From: B10-G9 sp963712165
GTDB taxonomy: Bacteria > Chloroflexota > Anaerolineae > Anaerolineales > UBA11858
Reading direction: 5' to 3'
DNA length: 64,000 bases
Assembly (NCBI GenBank): GCA_963712165.1
Contig: CAVQGY010000005.1
Coordinates: forward strand, 1-64,000
Below the pieces are notes generated by a model. That model was not told where the DNA came from and searched no databases. It saw nothing but the letters and a program-made list of their open reading frames with translations. This document shows, in pieces, positions 46,240 to 55,443 of this stretch (positions are counted from its first letter, which is position 1; each line of letters starts with the position of its first letter). Both the position numbers and the translations under genes were made by a program.

Positions 46240-46255
46240 TAGAAAAGTCTCTGTG

Positions 46256-47030
46256 CGACCGGGAAAAACTGGAGACACGGTACACACAATTGTAAGGGCG
46301 AGCCAGCCCGGTCCTGAACGTAGCCGAAGGAGGCTCGCCCTTCTCTTTTCATGAGATTGCCATGCTGTAGGATGATGCTCATCTTACGAGGCCAATTCAA
46401 ACTGACTGTCATTGCCAGCGGACTCTGAGCGAGAAGCTAAGAGGAAGCGCAGCAATCTCGCTCTCATTTCACAAGAATCTGACTACATTAACTTGAGAAG
46501 AATCCACAGTTAAGCGGTGAGATTGCCACGGGAGCTGCGCACCCTCGCAATGACAAAAACGGGCAATCTTCTTTCATCTACGCTCCATCCTCTGGATGTC
46601 GCTCCGTTCCATGAGCTGTATCTCTCTTGGAAAATGATAATAGGACGACGGTCCCTCGTTCAGCAAGCCTATTCCAGTCTCTTCACCCTGGTCGGGCACC
46701 CGATACCTCCGATCTCTTAGTGGAGGTCTCTTTATGGCGTTCCATCAAAACGAAAGTGATATGTCACTCAATCACCCCCGGCTGGCACCTCGCTATCGCT
46801 CGGTGTGCTCCGCAAACCCGGGGGCTGATTCACTACAAACCTCCCTGAAGGGAGGTTTCCCTAAAAACCCCGCTTGAGCGGGGTTTGTTAGACCCCAGCC
46901 CGCGGTTTTAACCGTGGGTGGATACGGATTCCAGTCTCATTACCCCGGTCCTTTACCCTCCAGTTCCTTCAAGACAGGCTCCGCGGATCTTCAATCTTCA
47001 ATCTTCAATTTTCAATTGATTAAGAGACCT
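46256..47030. repeat. large repeat island (R3, R6, R2, R4, R1 copy)
   Basis: In order: a GCGACCGGGAAAAACTGG R3 remnant; R6 (46294-46340); an R2 forward copy (46409) and an inverted copy (46503-46555); R4 (46572-46645); a full R1 (46778-46924) whose third hairpin reads CCCGCGGTTTTAACCGTGGG; and an AATCTTCAATCTTCAATTTT run near 46990. No gene is evident between 46240 and 47125. Confidence 0.65.
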
Positions 47031-47125
47031 CTTCAGAGACCGAGCTGTATTATCCTATCTCCAGGTCGAATTCACATGAGAAAAAACTGCTACCCTGTTG
47101 ACATCAACGGGTCCTGTTTTATAGA

Positions 47126-47540
47126 ATGAGTTCAAATCCCGGATTAGATGGGGAAAGGCAGTCCGCCGGGACCCATTTGCTTAGCAATCTGTTCTTGGGT
47201 CAATCTGGGCTGGATTCACCAAATCTTGAGGCGTACTATGTGGAAAAAGACATTCCTATATTGCGAGATGGTTATGTTGAAGGCAGCGGCAGCTGACCCG
47301 CTGGAAGTGCTCGCGGAGGGGTTTCCTCTCGCTTCACCCACTCCCTGTTCAACCCAGCGAGTCACCGCGCCTGAGATCTCCGGGATCATCCCGAAGGTCG
47401 CTCTGCCGGAGGGAGAAGTGGGGGATTTCACTCCCTCCGGTGGATTTTACCTACAGAAACCACTCAGACTTGAAGAAGGAGCCCCTCTGCCAGCGGGCTT
47501 TTTCAAGGAGGAGTGGGAGGTGGATACCAGCGGCCATTGA
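47126..47540 (+). other. unresolved coding or RNA region
   Basis: A 56-codon frame from 47126 (LLSNLFLGQSGLDSPNLEAY, VEKDIPILRDGYVEGSGS) and an overlapping frame from 47238 to 47540 (GFPLASPTPCSTQRVTAPEI on) are both plausible but neither has a clear ribosome binding site. The antisense strand is also open. Either a frameshifted small gene or a conserved non-coding element; I cannot decide. Confidence 0.2.
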
Positions 47541-47572
47541 TTTGTCTTGAATATACGAGGGGGGCAGGGATG

Positions 47573-47605
47573 AGCGGCCGGTCGGGTAAAAGGTGACCGG
47601 CCGCT
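47573..47605 (+). other. strong GC-rich hairpin
   Basis: AGCGGCCGGTC and GACCGGCCGCT form an 11-bp perfect stem around an 11-nt loop. It has no T run, so it is not a standard terminator. Located between the unresolved region and the LysM promoter. Confidence 0.6.
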
Positions 47606-47623
47606 GTCCTTAAGGGGATTTGA

Positions 47624-47652
47624 TTGACCCAACTTCCCCTGATTGTTATAAT
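47624..47652 (+). promoter_or_regulatory. sigma-70-type promoter of the LysM gene
   Basis: TTGACC (47624-47629), spacer 17, TATAAT (47647-47652) with a TG one base before the -10. The leader to the ATG at 47685 is about 25 nt. Confidence 0.65.
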
Positions 47653-47684
47653 CGGTTCAAATCCCTCTCACCAAAGGAGTGAAA

Positions 47685-47906
47685 ATGGAAAAAAAGGACA
47701 ACACCTTTGAATTTAGAGCCAAGCCCGGAGCTCCCAAAGATAAACTTTACACGGTTCAGGAGGGAGATACCCTCTCCGCTATCGCCAAGAAATTCTATGA
47801 CGATGCTGCGAAGTATATGGTGATTTATGAGGCTAACAAAGACCTGATCGGTGAAGACCCCAGCCAGATTAAGGTTGGCCAGGAATTGAAGATCCCAACT
47901 AAATAG
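47685..47906 (+). CDS. cytoplasmic LysM domain protein
   Basis: AAAGGAG precedes the ATG at 47685; GTG at 47679 is less likely. The 73-residue product is essentially a single LysM domain (KLYTVQEGDTLSAIAKKFYD ... EANKDLIGEDPSQIKVGQEL) with a short charged N-terminus and no signal peptide, resembling the LysM half of YgaU/Kbp. LysM domains bind N-acetylglucosamine polymers outside cells, but cytoplasmic versions such as Kbp bind K+ and lack a glycan role. It is followed by the DAK2-like gene after 25 nt, probably an operon. Confidence 0.8.
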   Translation: MEKKDNTFEFRAKPGAPKDKLYTVQEGDTLSAIAKKFYDDAAKYMVIYEANKDLIGEDPSQIKVGQELKIPTK

Positions 47907-47931
47907 AAAAATATAGGAAGAAGGAGTAGTA

Positions 47932-48525
47932 ATGAGCGGAAATGTAGATCTTGTCAAAATATTTTCGGCTGTAGCTGAAACCATGATGGAAAATAAGGAC
48001 TCTCTCAACAAAGCCGATGAATACAACCAGGATCACGGCGATCATATGGTGGATATTTTTAAGATGATCACCGGAGCCGTAAAAGAAGCGCCAAAAGATG
48101 ATGTCTCCTCCGGTCTGAAAACAGCTAGCAAACTACTGACCGAGAAAAAGAGCGGCTCAGCAGCCATGTATTCTAAGGGATTGGCCCAGGCGGCCGAGTA
48201 TTTCCAGGACCAGGACCTGGATGCCAGCCAGCTATTGCCCCTGCTGCAGACCATGCTGGGAGGTGGAGAGGCTTCTGTTTCCAAGGGTACTGGCGGTCTG
48301 CTGGATTCTCTGGTGGGTTCGTTCGGTGGTGAGGACGGCCTGGATATGGGCGATATCCTCAATGCAGGCGCGGCTTTCCTGCAGTCCAAACAGGAAGGGG
48401 ACAGCAACCTGGAAGCAGCCATTGATGCTGTGATCTCTGCCAGCAAGATGGGCGAAACCCCTCACCGGGCCCAATCCAGCAAGCTGGTTGCCGATGTCCT
48501 GCTGAAATCCCTGATGGGTGGTTAA
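47932..48525 (+). CDS. DAK2/DhaL-like helical protein
   Basis: AAGGAG precedes the ATG. The 197-residue all-helical product begins VDLVKIFSAVAETMMENKDS and has a KADEYNQDHGDHMVDIF element similar to the DAK2 GDGDHG motif, which in DhaL binds ADP-Mg; here only part of it is kept (DHGDH). The Gly-rich middle (LGGGEASVSKGTGGLLDSL) and a conserved-looking GDILNAGAAFLQSKQ block follow. It may bind nucleotide or be a structural relative; no DhaK or PTS partner is nearby. Second gene after a LysM protein. Confidence 0.55.
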   Translation: MSGNVDLVKIFSAVAETMMENKDSLNKADEYNQDHGDHMVDIFKMITGAVKEAPKDDVSSGLKTASKLLTEKKSGSAAMYSKGLAQAAEYFQDQDLDASQLLPLLQTMLGGGEASVSKGTGGLLDSLVGSFGGEDGLDMGDILNAGAAFLQSKQEGDSNLEAAIDAVISASKMGETPHRAQSSKLVADVLLKSLMGG

Positions 48526-48535
48526 CAAGAAGCAG

Positions 48536-48567
48536 GATGCAGGATCCTTTAGATAGGATCCTGCATC
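48536..48567 (+). other. perfect hairpin after the DAK2-like gene
   Basis: GATGCAGGATCC and GGATCCTGCATC pair around TTTAGATA. No T run follows directly; it may support the terminator 12 nt downstream or stabilise the transcript. Confidence 0.6.
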
Positions 48568-48579
48568 TAAATATTAGCA

Positions 48580-48613
48580 AAAGAAACCCCTCAATCGAGG
48601 GGTTTCTTTTTTT
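48580..48613. terminator. rho-independent terminator
   Basis: AGAAACCCCTC and GAGGGGTTTCT with loop AATC, followed by a T run. It lies between converging genes and could serve both strands. Confidence 0.85.
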
Positions 48614-48632
48614 ACATAACAAACTGCGTGTT

Positions 48633-49037
48633 CTAGTAAGAGACCTTCCGGGGCAGCTTTTTAGCCTGAGCGATCCAGCCTGCTACCATTTTCTTGGATG
48701 GTGGGCGGCGGACCAACTTCTTGCGGGCATTGACCTCAAGGATCTTCTTGTAGAGATTATCACCCACGCGCTGGGCAAGCTCAACCACGGTGTCTACACC
48801 GGCTTCTTCGAGCAGGTCGGCGTATTCCTCACCCACACCTTTGATCCGGAACAGGTCAACATGGTTTACCCATTCCAATATCAGGGCTTTCCCGATACCA
48901 CTAGCGGCCGCGATCTCTTTCCGGCCGGAAGGGGTGGCGCCTTTTGATAACAGACTTGCGGTGCTTCGGACCCCCGCTTTCCTTAAGTCCTTGGCATACT
49001 TCTTTCCAATACCTTCAACCATTTCTAATTTTGCCAT
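48633..49037 (-). CDS. DUF4332-type helix-hairpin-helix protein
   Basis: AGGAG before the ATG at 49037 favours this start. The 134-residue product has two helix-hairpin-helix pairs (VEGIGKKYAKDLRKAGV; IKGVGEEYADLLEEAGV) separated by TPSGRKEIAAASGIGKALIL, the DUF4332 pattern also seen in archaeal and bacterial DNA-associated proteins. The C-terminus is basic (RKKLVRRPPSKKMVAG). A DNA- or RNA-contacting role is inferred. It is downstream of a second LysM gene on the same strand. Confidence 0.75.
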   Translation of the reverse strand: MAKLEMVEGIGKKYAKDLRKAGVRSTASLLSKGATPSGRKEIAAASGIGKALILEWVNHVDLFRIKGVGEEYADLLEEAGVDTVVELAQRVGDNLYKKILEVNARKKLVRRPPSKKMVAGWIAQAKKLPRKVSY

Positions 49038-49065
49038 TCTTAACTCCTGGATGCTGATCAATTAA

Positions 49066-49099
49066 TAAAAAACACCCTTCCCAGCACCGGGAAGGGTGG
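49066..49099 (-). terminator. rho-independent terminator of the LysM gene
   Basis: On the minus strand CCACCCTTCCCGGTGCTGGG forms a stem with GAAGGGTG and is followed by six T residues. It lies between the LysM gene (49470-49108) and the DUF4332 gene. Confidence 0.75.
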
Positions 49100-49107
49100 A
49101 TTCAAAT

Positions 49108-49470
49108 CTAGAGTTTAGGTATGACCAGCTCCATACCGGGCTTGATCATACTAGGGTCGTCCCCGATAACGTCTTTGTTGGCTTCGTAGATTTTCATATA
49201 CTTGCCAGCGTCATCGTAATATTTTTTGGCGATTCCACTTAGTGTATCGCCGCTGATTACCACGTGTTTTATGATTTTCTTTTTGGTGGCAGCTTCCATC
49301 CTTGCTTCATGTCGCATGCGAATTTCAGCATCGGTTTTTTCCCGAGCTGCTTCCCGACGCTTCTTATCTGCCAATTCTCCGGCTTTTGCTTCGGCTTTTG
49401 CTTCGGCTGCAGCCTTATCTTCTTCTTCCTTCTTGCGGAACAAACTGAATTTCCTATCCTTCTCAGCCAT
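49108..49470 (-). CDS. second cytoplasmic LysM domain protein
   Basis: AAGGAG precedes the ATG. A long charged coiled-coil N-terminus (FRKKEEEDKAAAEAKAEAKA on) leads to a C-terminal LysM domain (HVVISGDTLSGIAKKYYDDA ... YEANKDVIGDDPSMIKPGME). The LysM part is clearly paralogous to the one at 47685 (shared YDDA-KYM-IYEANKD-IG-DPS-IK-G-EL-IP). No signal peptide, so cytoplasmic, as for YgaU/Kbp. The coiled coil would allow oligomerisation. Confidence 0.8.
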   Translation of the reverse strand: MAEKDRKFSLFRKKEEEDKAAAEAKAEAKAGELADKKRREAAREKTDAEIRMRHEARMEAATKKKIIKHVVISGDTLSGIAKKYYDDAGKYMKIYEANKDVIGDDPSMIKPGMELVIPKL

Positions 49471-49648
49471 TTTTACTCCTTATCTGCCTAATACTGATGC
49501 TTTTAGCCATTTTATCACGTGATAATTTGATTTGTATAGGATTTACCACTTGAATTGGCAATCTTGGGGCGATATTGGGGGTGAAAACGGGAAAACAGGA
49601 GCAGAGATTAGTATTCTGCTCCTGGAAGGCGTATCTAGGACCGGCATC

Positions 49649-50062
49649 CTATTTGAGAGTAAAGTCGATCGTCAGGTCCAGCTCTTTTGCGTCCTGACAG
49701 TCGGTTTCCAGATCGAGATCTCCAAAACCATCTGTGACCAGATCACCGGTTAAACGAATGGGGCTGCCCGCTGAGGCATCGAGGATTATACTGGTATTCT
49801 CCTCCCCACTCAGGGTAGCCCGGCAGCTGCCCTCACTTACACTGAAATCGACTGTGGCGCCGATCCGTTCCCGGCTCCAGTCCTCATTGATCTCCACGCT
49901 GTTGTTATTGACCCCACTGGCTTCCTTCACCTGTACCCGAACCTTGCCCGAATTTCCATAGAGGGTCGAGCTTGTTTTGTACCCAGTACCGCAAGCCAAT
50001 CCAGCGATTGCCAGTGCCAGGATAGGCAGGGCCAGCCAGTGGAGTTTTCTTCTCAGGGTCAT
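49649..50062 (-). CDS. small lipoprotein, 137 aa
   Basis: AAGGAG lies before the ATG. A signal peptide ends in a lipobox (LALAIAGLAC), followed by a beta-rich mature domain of about 110 residues (GNSGKVRVQVKEASGVNNNS, RIGATVDFSVSEGSCRATLS, DLDLETDCQDAKELDLTIDF). Two Cys residues could form a disulfide. No family recognised. It lies 61 nt downstream of the next gene on the same strand. Confidence 0.7.
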   Translation of the reverse strand: MTLRRKLHWLALPILALAIAGLACGTGYKTSSTLYGNSGKVRVQVKEASGVNNNSVEINEDWSRERIGATVDFSVSEGSCRATLSGEENTSIILDASAGSPIRLTGDLVTDGFGDLDLETDCQDAKELDLTIDFTLK

Positions 50063-50123
50063 TTTTCTCTCCTTTTGATAATCTCTTCTAGGTTAATTTG
50101 GTCTGGTTCGAACCATTCAGGAA

Positions 50124-50837
50124 TTATTCCATGAACACGCGACTGATCTGAACAAAAGTCTGGTATCTGGTAGCGAGATCTTCTCCTAGCTGATTGAGGC
50201 TGCTGGAGGTGCTGAAATCCACAGTTAAGAAATCACCGCTTCCCGTTATTTGGACAGGAAGTTGTGAGGATCTAAGTATCTGGTGTCCTATCCGGTCCAG
50301 CATCTCCCGCACGGCAGAGGGGTTCCGACCAAACAGGACCATCTGGTCATCCAGTTCGGGTCGGTCGGGAATTTCAATCCGCTGCAGCTGGAGGCGCCTT
50401 TCAGCGTACGACATGACTTTTTCCAGGAGTTTGTCCATCAAGCTGCCGATCAAGCCAGCTTGATCAAAATCAGGCAGAGTGACCAGGGAAAATCGGGGTA
50501 AGGCCAAGCGGTTGGAGATGATCCCAAAGACCTCTGATCCCAACTCGGAGCCCTCTCCCCGGGTGTCAGCTACGTCAAAAAGATACAAATCCCGGTCAAG
50601 TTCCCGCCGATGATAGATTTGCCAGAGTTTGATCTCCTGATCCTGATCGGTCTGATGAAGCTCTTTTACTCTCCGTTCCAGTTCTGGTGGAGCGTTTTCC
50701 AACGGCACAAAACCAAGCTGGGAGAGCTGATTGGTCAGTTCATTTCTTTCGCGTCGGGAGGCGCGGATCATCAGGTAAACTATGATTCCGAAGAGGAAAA
50801 GGACGCCTAAAGCCAGCAGTTCAGGAGGAAATGACAT
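50124..50837 (-). CDS. single-span hypothetical protein, 237 aa
   Basis: AAGGAGATATACG precedes the ATG and a good promoter lies upstream. An N-terminal span (ELLALGVLFLFGIIVYLMI) anchors a soluble domain that begins SRRERNELTNQLSQLGFVPL and contains RHxxDRDLYLFDVADTRGEG-like and LALPRFSLVTLP segments, a pattern seen in uncharacterised bacterial membrane proteins with similar architecture. No enzymatic residues recognised. May form an operon with the lipoprotein downstream. Confidence 0.7.
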   Translation of the reverse strand: MSFPPELLALGVLFLFGIIVYLMIRASRRERNELTNQLSQLGFVPLENAPPELERRVKELHQTDQDQEIKLWQIYHRRELDRDLYLFDVADTRGEGSELGSEVFGIISNRLALPRFSLVTLPDFDQAGLIGSLMDKLLEKVMSYAERRLQLQRIEIPDRPELDDQMVLFGRNPSAVREMLDRIGHQILRSSQLPVQITGSGDFLTVDFSTSSSLNQLGEDLATRYQTFVQISRVFME

Positions 50838-50880
50838 CGTATATCTCCTTGGTGTTCTGAATTTGACTTCCTAACCTGTA

Positions 50881-50908
50881 TTATAGCGGGCATTTTTGGC
50901 TGGTAAAG
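50881..50908 (-). promoter_or_regulatory. sigma-70-type promoter
   Basis: On the minus strand TTTACC (50908-50903), spacer 16, TATAAT (50886-50881), with GC before the -10. It would start the gene at 50837 with a leader of about 35 nt. Confidence 0.6.
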
Positions 50909-51007
50909 TGAAGTCAATCCCGGCTCAATCGTGGCAGAGTACTATTATACGAATAGATAAAATTAAAAGTTGCAGGAAAGAACACCAGCACAGGAAAGAA
51001 CTGGATA

Positions 51008-54000
51008 TCAGCTGAAGCTCAGGATCCGGTTCTGCAGGCTCCACATCCTCCTGTAGAAGCCATCCTGTTCGAGGAGTTCTTTTTCAGTGCCTCGTTGGAT
51101 GATCCTCCCACGATGCAGGACCAGGATCTGATCAGCTCTTTCCAGGCCTACCAGGCGGTGAGTGATCAAAAGGGCGGTTTTCCCGGCCAGATGAGAGAAC
51201 AGGGTGTCCAGGATCTCCCCTTCCGTCACCGGGTCAAGATTGGCAGTAGGTTCGTCAAGCAGAAAGAGGGAGGCGTCCTTAAGAATAGCCCGGGCAATGG
51301 CGATCCGCTGTCGCTCCCCGGCGCTGATCTGGCTCCCGCGTTCTCCCACCAGGGTGTCGAGTCCTTCTGGCAGACTTGAAATCCAATTCCCCAGGCGGGC
51401 TTTTTCTGCTGCTGCGAGGACCTCGGGATCCCCCGCGCCGGGTTTTCCCAAAGCTATATTGTCCCGCAGGCTGGCTCGGAAAAGGCCAGTTCCCTGAGAT
51501 ACCACACTGATCCCCCGCCGGACCTCATCCTGGGCTATTGCCTCCAGGGGTGTCTGATCAGGACCCAGGTAGATCTGACCCTCATAACCAGACCAGAAGC
51601 GAGTGAGGATGTTACCCAGGGTGGTTTTTCCGCTTCCGCTGGGACCTACCACTGCCAGGATCTGTCCTTCATTTAACTCCAGGTCGATCCCATCCAGGAT
51701 TGCTCTTGGTGCTCTCCGGATATCGGAATAAAAGATCATTGATGTGTATGGCAGCATGGGAGGGGAGTGGAACAGGGTCAGCCTGATCCCTCACCGGGGG
51801 ATCGGCGTCCAGGATTTCCATCAACCGGTCGCCGGCGGCGCGGGAGCTGGCCAGGATTTCCATGGCCTGGGGCAGCGGCTGAACCGCTTCAAAGGCACTC
51901 AGGGCCATCAAACCCAGGGCTGCCAGCATTGCTCCGGGGATCTTTCCATAGTTGACCAGTGGAATAGCTGCAATGAAGATCAACCACATGGCCAGGTTGC
52001 TGAAGAAGATCAGCAGCCCTGCGTTTAATCCGCTGATCCGGGCCAGCTTCAGTTGAGCTTCCCCGTAGCGCAGGTTCTGGGCTTGGATCTGGGCCATCTT
52101 GGATTTGGTCTGCCCGTATGCGAGTAGATCTGGCAACCCCTGGATGAGGTCCACCAGGGATGACCCCTGGGCCGCACGAGCCTGGACCAGCTCACGGCCG
52201 GGTTTTCGAGCCAGGAACCGCACAGCCAGGGGCACGCCGATCCCGCTGATCAGGAAGGTGATCCCCAGCAGGATAGCTATCAGGGGATGATAGGAATAGA
52301 AGAAGATCCCGGTGGCCAGTCCGATCAGGATCGCGACCAGCGGGGGAGCCAGGGAACGGATGTAGAAATCCTCCAGGGTTTTGATATCAGAGATGATCCG
52401 GCTCTGCAGATCACCGGCCCTGTACTGGCTGGTGCGGGCCGGAGCCAGGGGGACCAGGGATTTGTAGAACCACACGCGAAGCCTGGTGAGGATCTTGAAG
52501 GTCAGGTTGTGAGATACCAGGCGTTCCAGGTAGCGGCTGATCCCCCGGGTCAGGCCGAAAAACCGCACACCAACAATGGCAACCTGGAGAACAGCGATAT
52601 TGGGATGGGTGGCGGCAGTCACGATCAACCAGGCGGAGGCGCCCATCAAGCCAATGCTGGAAGAGATGGTGATCGCTCCCAGAAGGACCGAACTCAGCAC
52701 TTCGCTGAGATGGGGTTTGAAGAATGCCAAGAGCCTTCCCAGGACGTTTTTCTGGGGAGGAGAGGTCCTGATCTCCAAGTCAGAAATAGGGGAGGTTTCG
52801 ATCTGGTCCCCCCAGATATGATCATCAACTTTATTTTCTATCTCAAAATCTGGCAGGTCTGCCAGAACAGCTGAACCGGTATAAGCCTGGACAAGTTTTT
52901 GATAAGCCCCGCCAGCAGCCAGCAGCTCTTGATGAGTCCCTCGTTCTACTATCCGGCCCTGATCGAGGACCAGGATGCGGTCGGCTTGAAATACGGTGTT
53001 GAGGCGGTGGGCGATGGTCAGGACGGTTTTGCCTCTCATCAGCTTCCGGGTCGCGTCCGCCAGCAGGGTTTCAGTGACCGGGTCCAGCTGGGATGTGGGT
53101 TCATCCATCAGCAGGATGGGGGCATCCTTGAGGAATGCCCGGGCGAGGGCCAGGCGCTGTGCCTGCCCGCCGGAAAGGCGGGCCCCACCTTCGCCGATCA
53201 GGGTCTGGTAACCATCCGGGAGGGAAGCGATGAAATCGGCGAGGTGGGCAGCGGAGGCCGCTGCAGCCACAGCGCCGTCATCCGCGTCCGGTCGGGCCAG
53301 GCGGATATTGGCGGCGATCGTGTCCTGGAACAGCGCCGGTTCCTGGGGGACCCAGGCAATTTGCTCCCGCCAGCTGGAAAGGTCAAAACTGGAGAGGTCC
53401 TCACCATTGACCAGGATCTGACCCTCGCCAGGTGGGAAAAATCCCAGGACCAGGCTGGCAAGGGTGCTCTTGCCGGCGCCGCTGGCGCCCACCAGGGCGA
53501 TCTGTTCCCCTTTTTTGATCTTCAGATGGATATCATTCAGCCCGCCTCCGCGATCATCCGGGTATTGGAAACTGACTCCCCGCAGCTCCAGGGATTGGAA
53601 GGCAGGGGCAGGCGAAGTGGGCTCTTGGGGAGTTTCCCTATCTTTATCAAGCGGTTCGGTGTCCAGGATCTGAAAGATCCTCTCAGCTGCGCTCTGGCCT
53701 TCCATGCCGGCATGGAACCGCAGCCCCAGGGTGCGCAGGGGAATATAGAATTCAGGGGCGATGATCAATAGGAATAAGGCCTGTTCCAGGGAAACCCGGA
53801 AATAGAGCAGTCGCAGGCCGATCTGGACAGCCACGACCGCCGTGCTCAACGTGGCCAGCAGCTCCAGGACCAGGGCTGATAAAAAAGTCACCTGGAGTAC
53901 CTTCAGGGTGGTTTTCCGGTATTCGTCGCTGGTCTCCCGGATCTTTTCCACCTCGGCTTTGGCTTGATTGAATAATTTTAAGGTCTTCATACCCTGGAGA

Positions 54001-54611
54001 CTGTCCAGGAATTGGCCTGCCAGTCTGCTGAGCGTGTTGTACTGGCGGTCGGTGATCTTTTTTGCGCTGCCTCCGATCAGGTACATAAAATATGGGATCA
54101 GCGGCGCGGTCACCAGCAGGACAATACCCGAAAGGGTATCCATCGGAAAGACAAAGAACAGAATGGTGACAGGTACCAGGGCGGATAAAACCAGTTGAGG
54201 AAGGTATTGGCTGAAATAGGCGTCCAATGCTTCGATGCCGTCCGAGAGAGTGCTGCTGATCTCCCCGCTTCTTTCACCTTTCAAATATGCTGGACCAAGT
54301 AGCTCTACTTTTTCCAACAGGGCTTTTAGGACCAGGCTCTTAGTCTGGACGGCAATGGTTTTGCCGCTCAAGCTGCTGGCCCAGGCCAGCAGTGCCCGGG
54401 CGCTGAAGGCCGCCAGGATCCAGAACAGGATCCGGGAGACATCATCCAATCCGGATCCATCCAAAAATACCCTGCTGACCATCTGGCTGATGAAGCGGGC
54501 CTGGGAGATGGAAAGGATCGCTGAAAGGAATCCCAATCCAATGGTCAGGATCAACCAGGGACGGCTTTTTTGGGCCAATTTGAGCAGCCTGGGATTGGGC
54601 ATCATAGGCAT
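51008..54611 (-). CDS. cydDC: fused CydD-CydC thiol reductant ABC exporter, one frameshift
   Basis: Joined product about 1200 residues with two complete half-transporters. The first has six spans, Walker A GASGAGKS, signature LSGGQAQRLALARA and Walker B ILLMDEPTSQLD. The second starts near residue 605 with spans (LLGAITISSSIGLMGASAWL and others) and the CydC-like GDLQSRIISDIKTLEDFYIR. It breaks at about 51695-51720, where the frame should pass from LLFRYPES to RAILDGIDLELN; after that come GPSGSGKTT, ISAGERQRIAIARAI and LFLLDEPTANLD. CydDC exports cysteine and glutathione and is needed to assemble cytochrome bd. The start may be the ATG at 54605 or 54602. Fusion into one chain is known from actinobacteria. 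Confidence 0.85.
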
Positions 54612-54709
54612 TTCCTGAAGGATATTTCCTTATGGTATCACAACCCCGGCTCAAGGAGCGCGAGCCCTTATTCCTGGCGCAGATAGAGAGGCAACCGGGG
54701 ATTTCGTGC

Positions 54710-54715
54710 TATACT
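54710..54715 (+). promoter_or_regulatory. extended -10 element of the adk promoter
   Basis: GTGCTATACT places a TGC before TATACT, about 40 nt upstream of the adk ATG; the -35 is weak, as expected for an extended -10 promoter. Confidence 0.45.
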
Positions 54716-54754
54716 TTTTCCAGATCGAACACCATATCAACTGGAGAATGCCTC

Positions 54755-55417
54755 ATGCCATCCAAGCCAATTTTCCTGATTCTGCTCGGCCCACCCATGT
54801 CTGGCAAAGGCACCCAGGCTGCCCGTCTGTCTGGATCGCTGGGTATTCCCCAGGTCTCATCCGGAGATCTGTTCCGGTTCAATATCAAGAACCAGACCGA
54901 GCTCGGGAAACAAGCCAAGGCGTTTATTGACCGGGGAGATCTGGTGCCGGATGAGATCACCATTGGCATGGTAGCCCAACGGCTCAGCGAGCCTGATTGC
55001 GCTGGGGGAGCCATCCTGGATGGATTTCCACGCACCAATCCCCAGGCCGAGGAATTGGACAGGATCCTGAATGAGTTGGGCGCTTCACTGACAGGGGTCT
55101 TGTCAGTTGCGGTGCCGGAGGATGTCCTGGTGGAGCGGGCCAGTGGGAGGCGGATCTGCCGGGTCTGTGGAAAATCCTTCCATCTGGCATTCAATCCCCC
55201 AGAACAGAAGGGAATCTGTGATCTAGATGGTGGAGAGCTCTACCAGAGGGTGGATGACCAACCCGAGACTGTCCGCCAGCGTTTGGCCGTTTACCATCAG
55301 CAGACCAGCCCATTAATCGATTTCTACCAGGAGCGCGGGATCCTGGAGCAGGTCAATGGCGACCAATCGATCGCAGATGTGGCCGCAGAGATCGAAGATC
55401 TGATCAGGGAACGATAA
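54755..55417 (+). CDS. adk: adenylate kinase
   Basis: The start at 54755 is preceded by GGAG; the longer frame upstream overlaps the promoter. The 220-residue product has the P-loop GPPMSGKGTQ, the NMP part (SSGDLFR, RGDLVPDE) and DGFPRT, as in long-type adenylate kinases. The LID domain has a zinc site C-x2-C-x16-C-x2-D (CRVC ... CDLD), the Cys3-Asp arrangement common in Gram-positives and relatives. It makes 2 ADP from ATP and AMP. Not in its usual ribosomal-protein cluster; here it is followed by an alpha/beta hydrolase gene. Confidence 0.92.
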   Translation: MPSKPIFLILLGPPMSGKGTQAARLSGSLGIPQVSSGDLFRFNIKNQTELGKQAKAFIDRGDLVPDEITIGMVAQRLSEPDCAGGAILDGFPRTNPQAEELDRILNELGASLTGVLSVAVPEDVLVERASGRRICRVCGKSFHLAFNPPEQKGICDLDGGELYQRVDDQPETVRQRLAVYHQQTSPLIDFYQERGILEQVNGDQSIADVAAEIEDLIRER

Positions 55418-55443
55418 TCTCGGAATTTCTCCGGAAGAATAGA

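Noticed and set aside
47216..47431. 71-residue minus-strand frame in the unresolved region
   Set aside because: No start signal and low-complexity SASTSSGSAAAA; it could equally be the shadow of the plus-strand frame.
47654..47670. GGTTCAAATCCC, resembling a tRNA T-arm
   Set aside because: The flanking bases do not pair as a T stem, and no acceptor or anticodon arm is present upstream.
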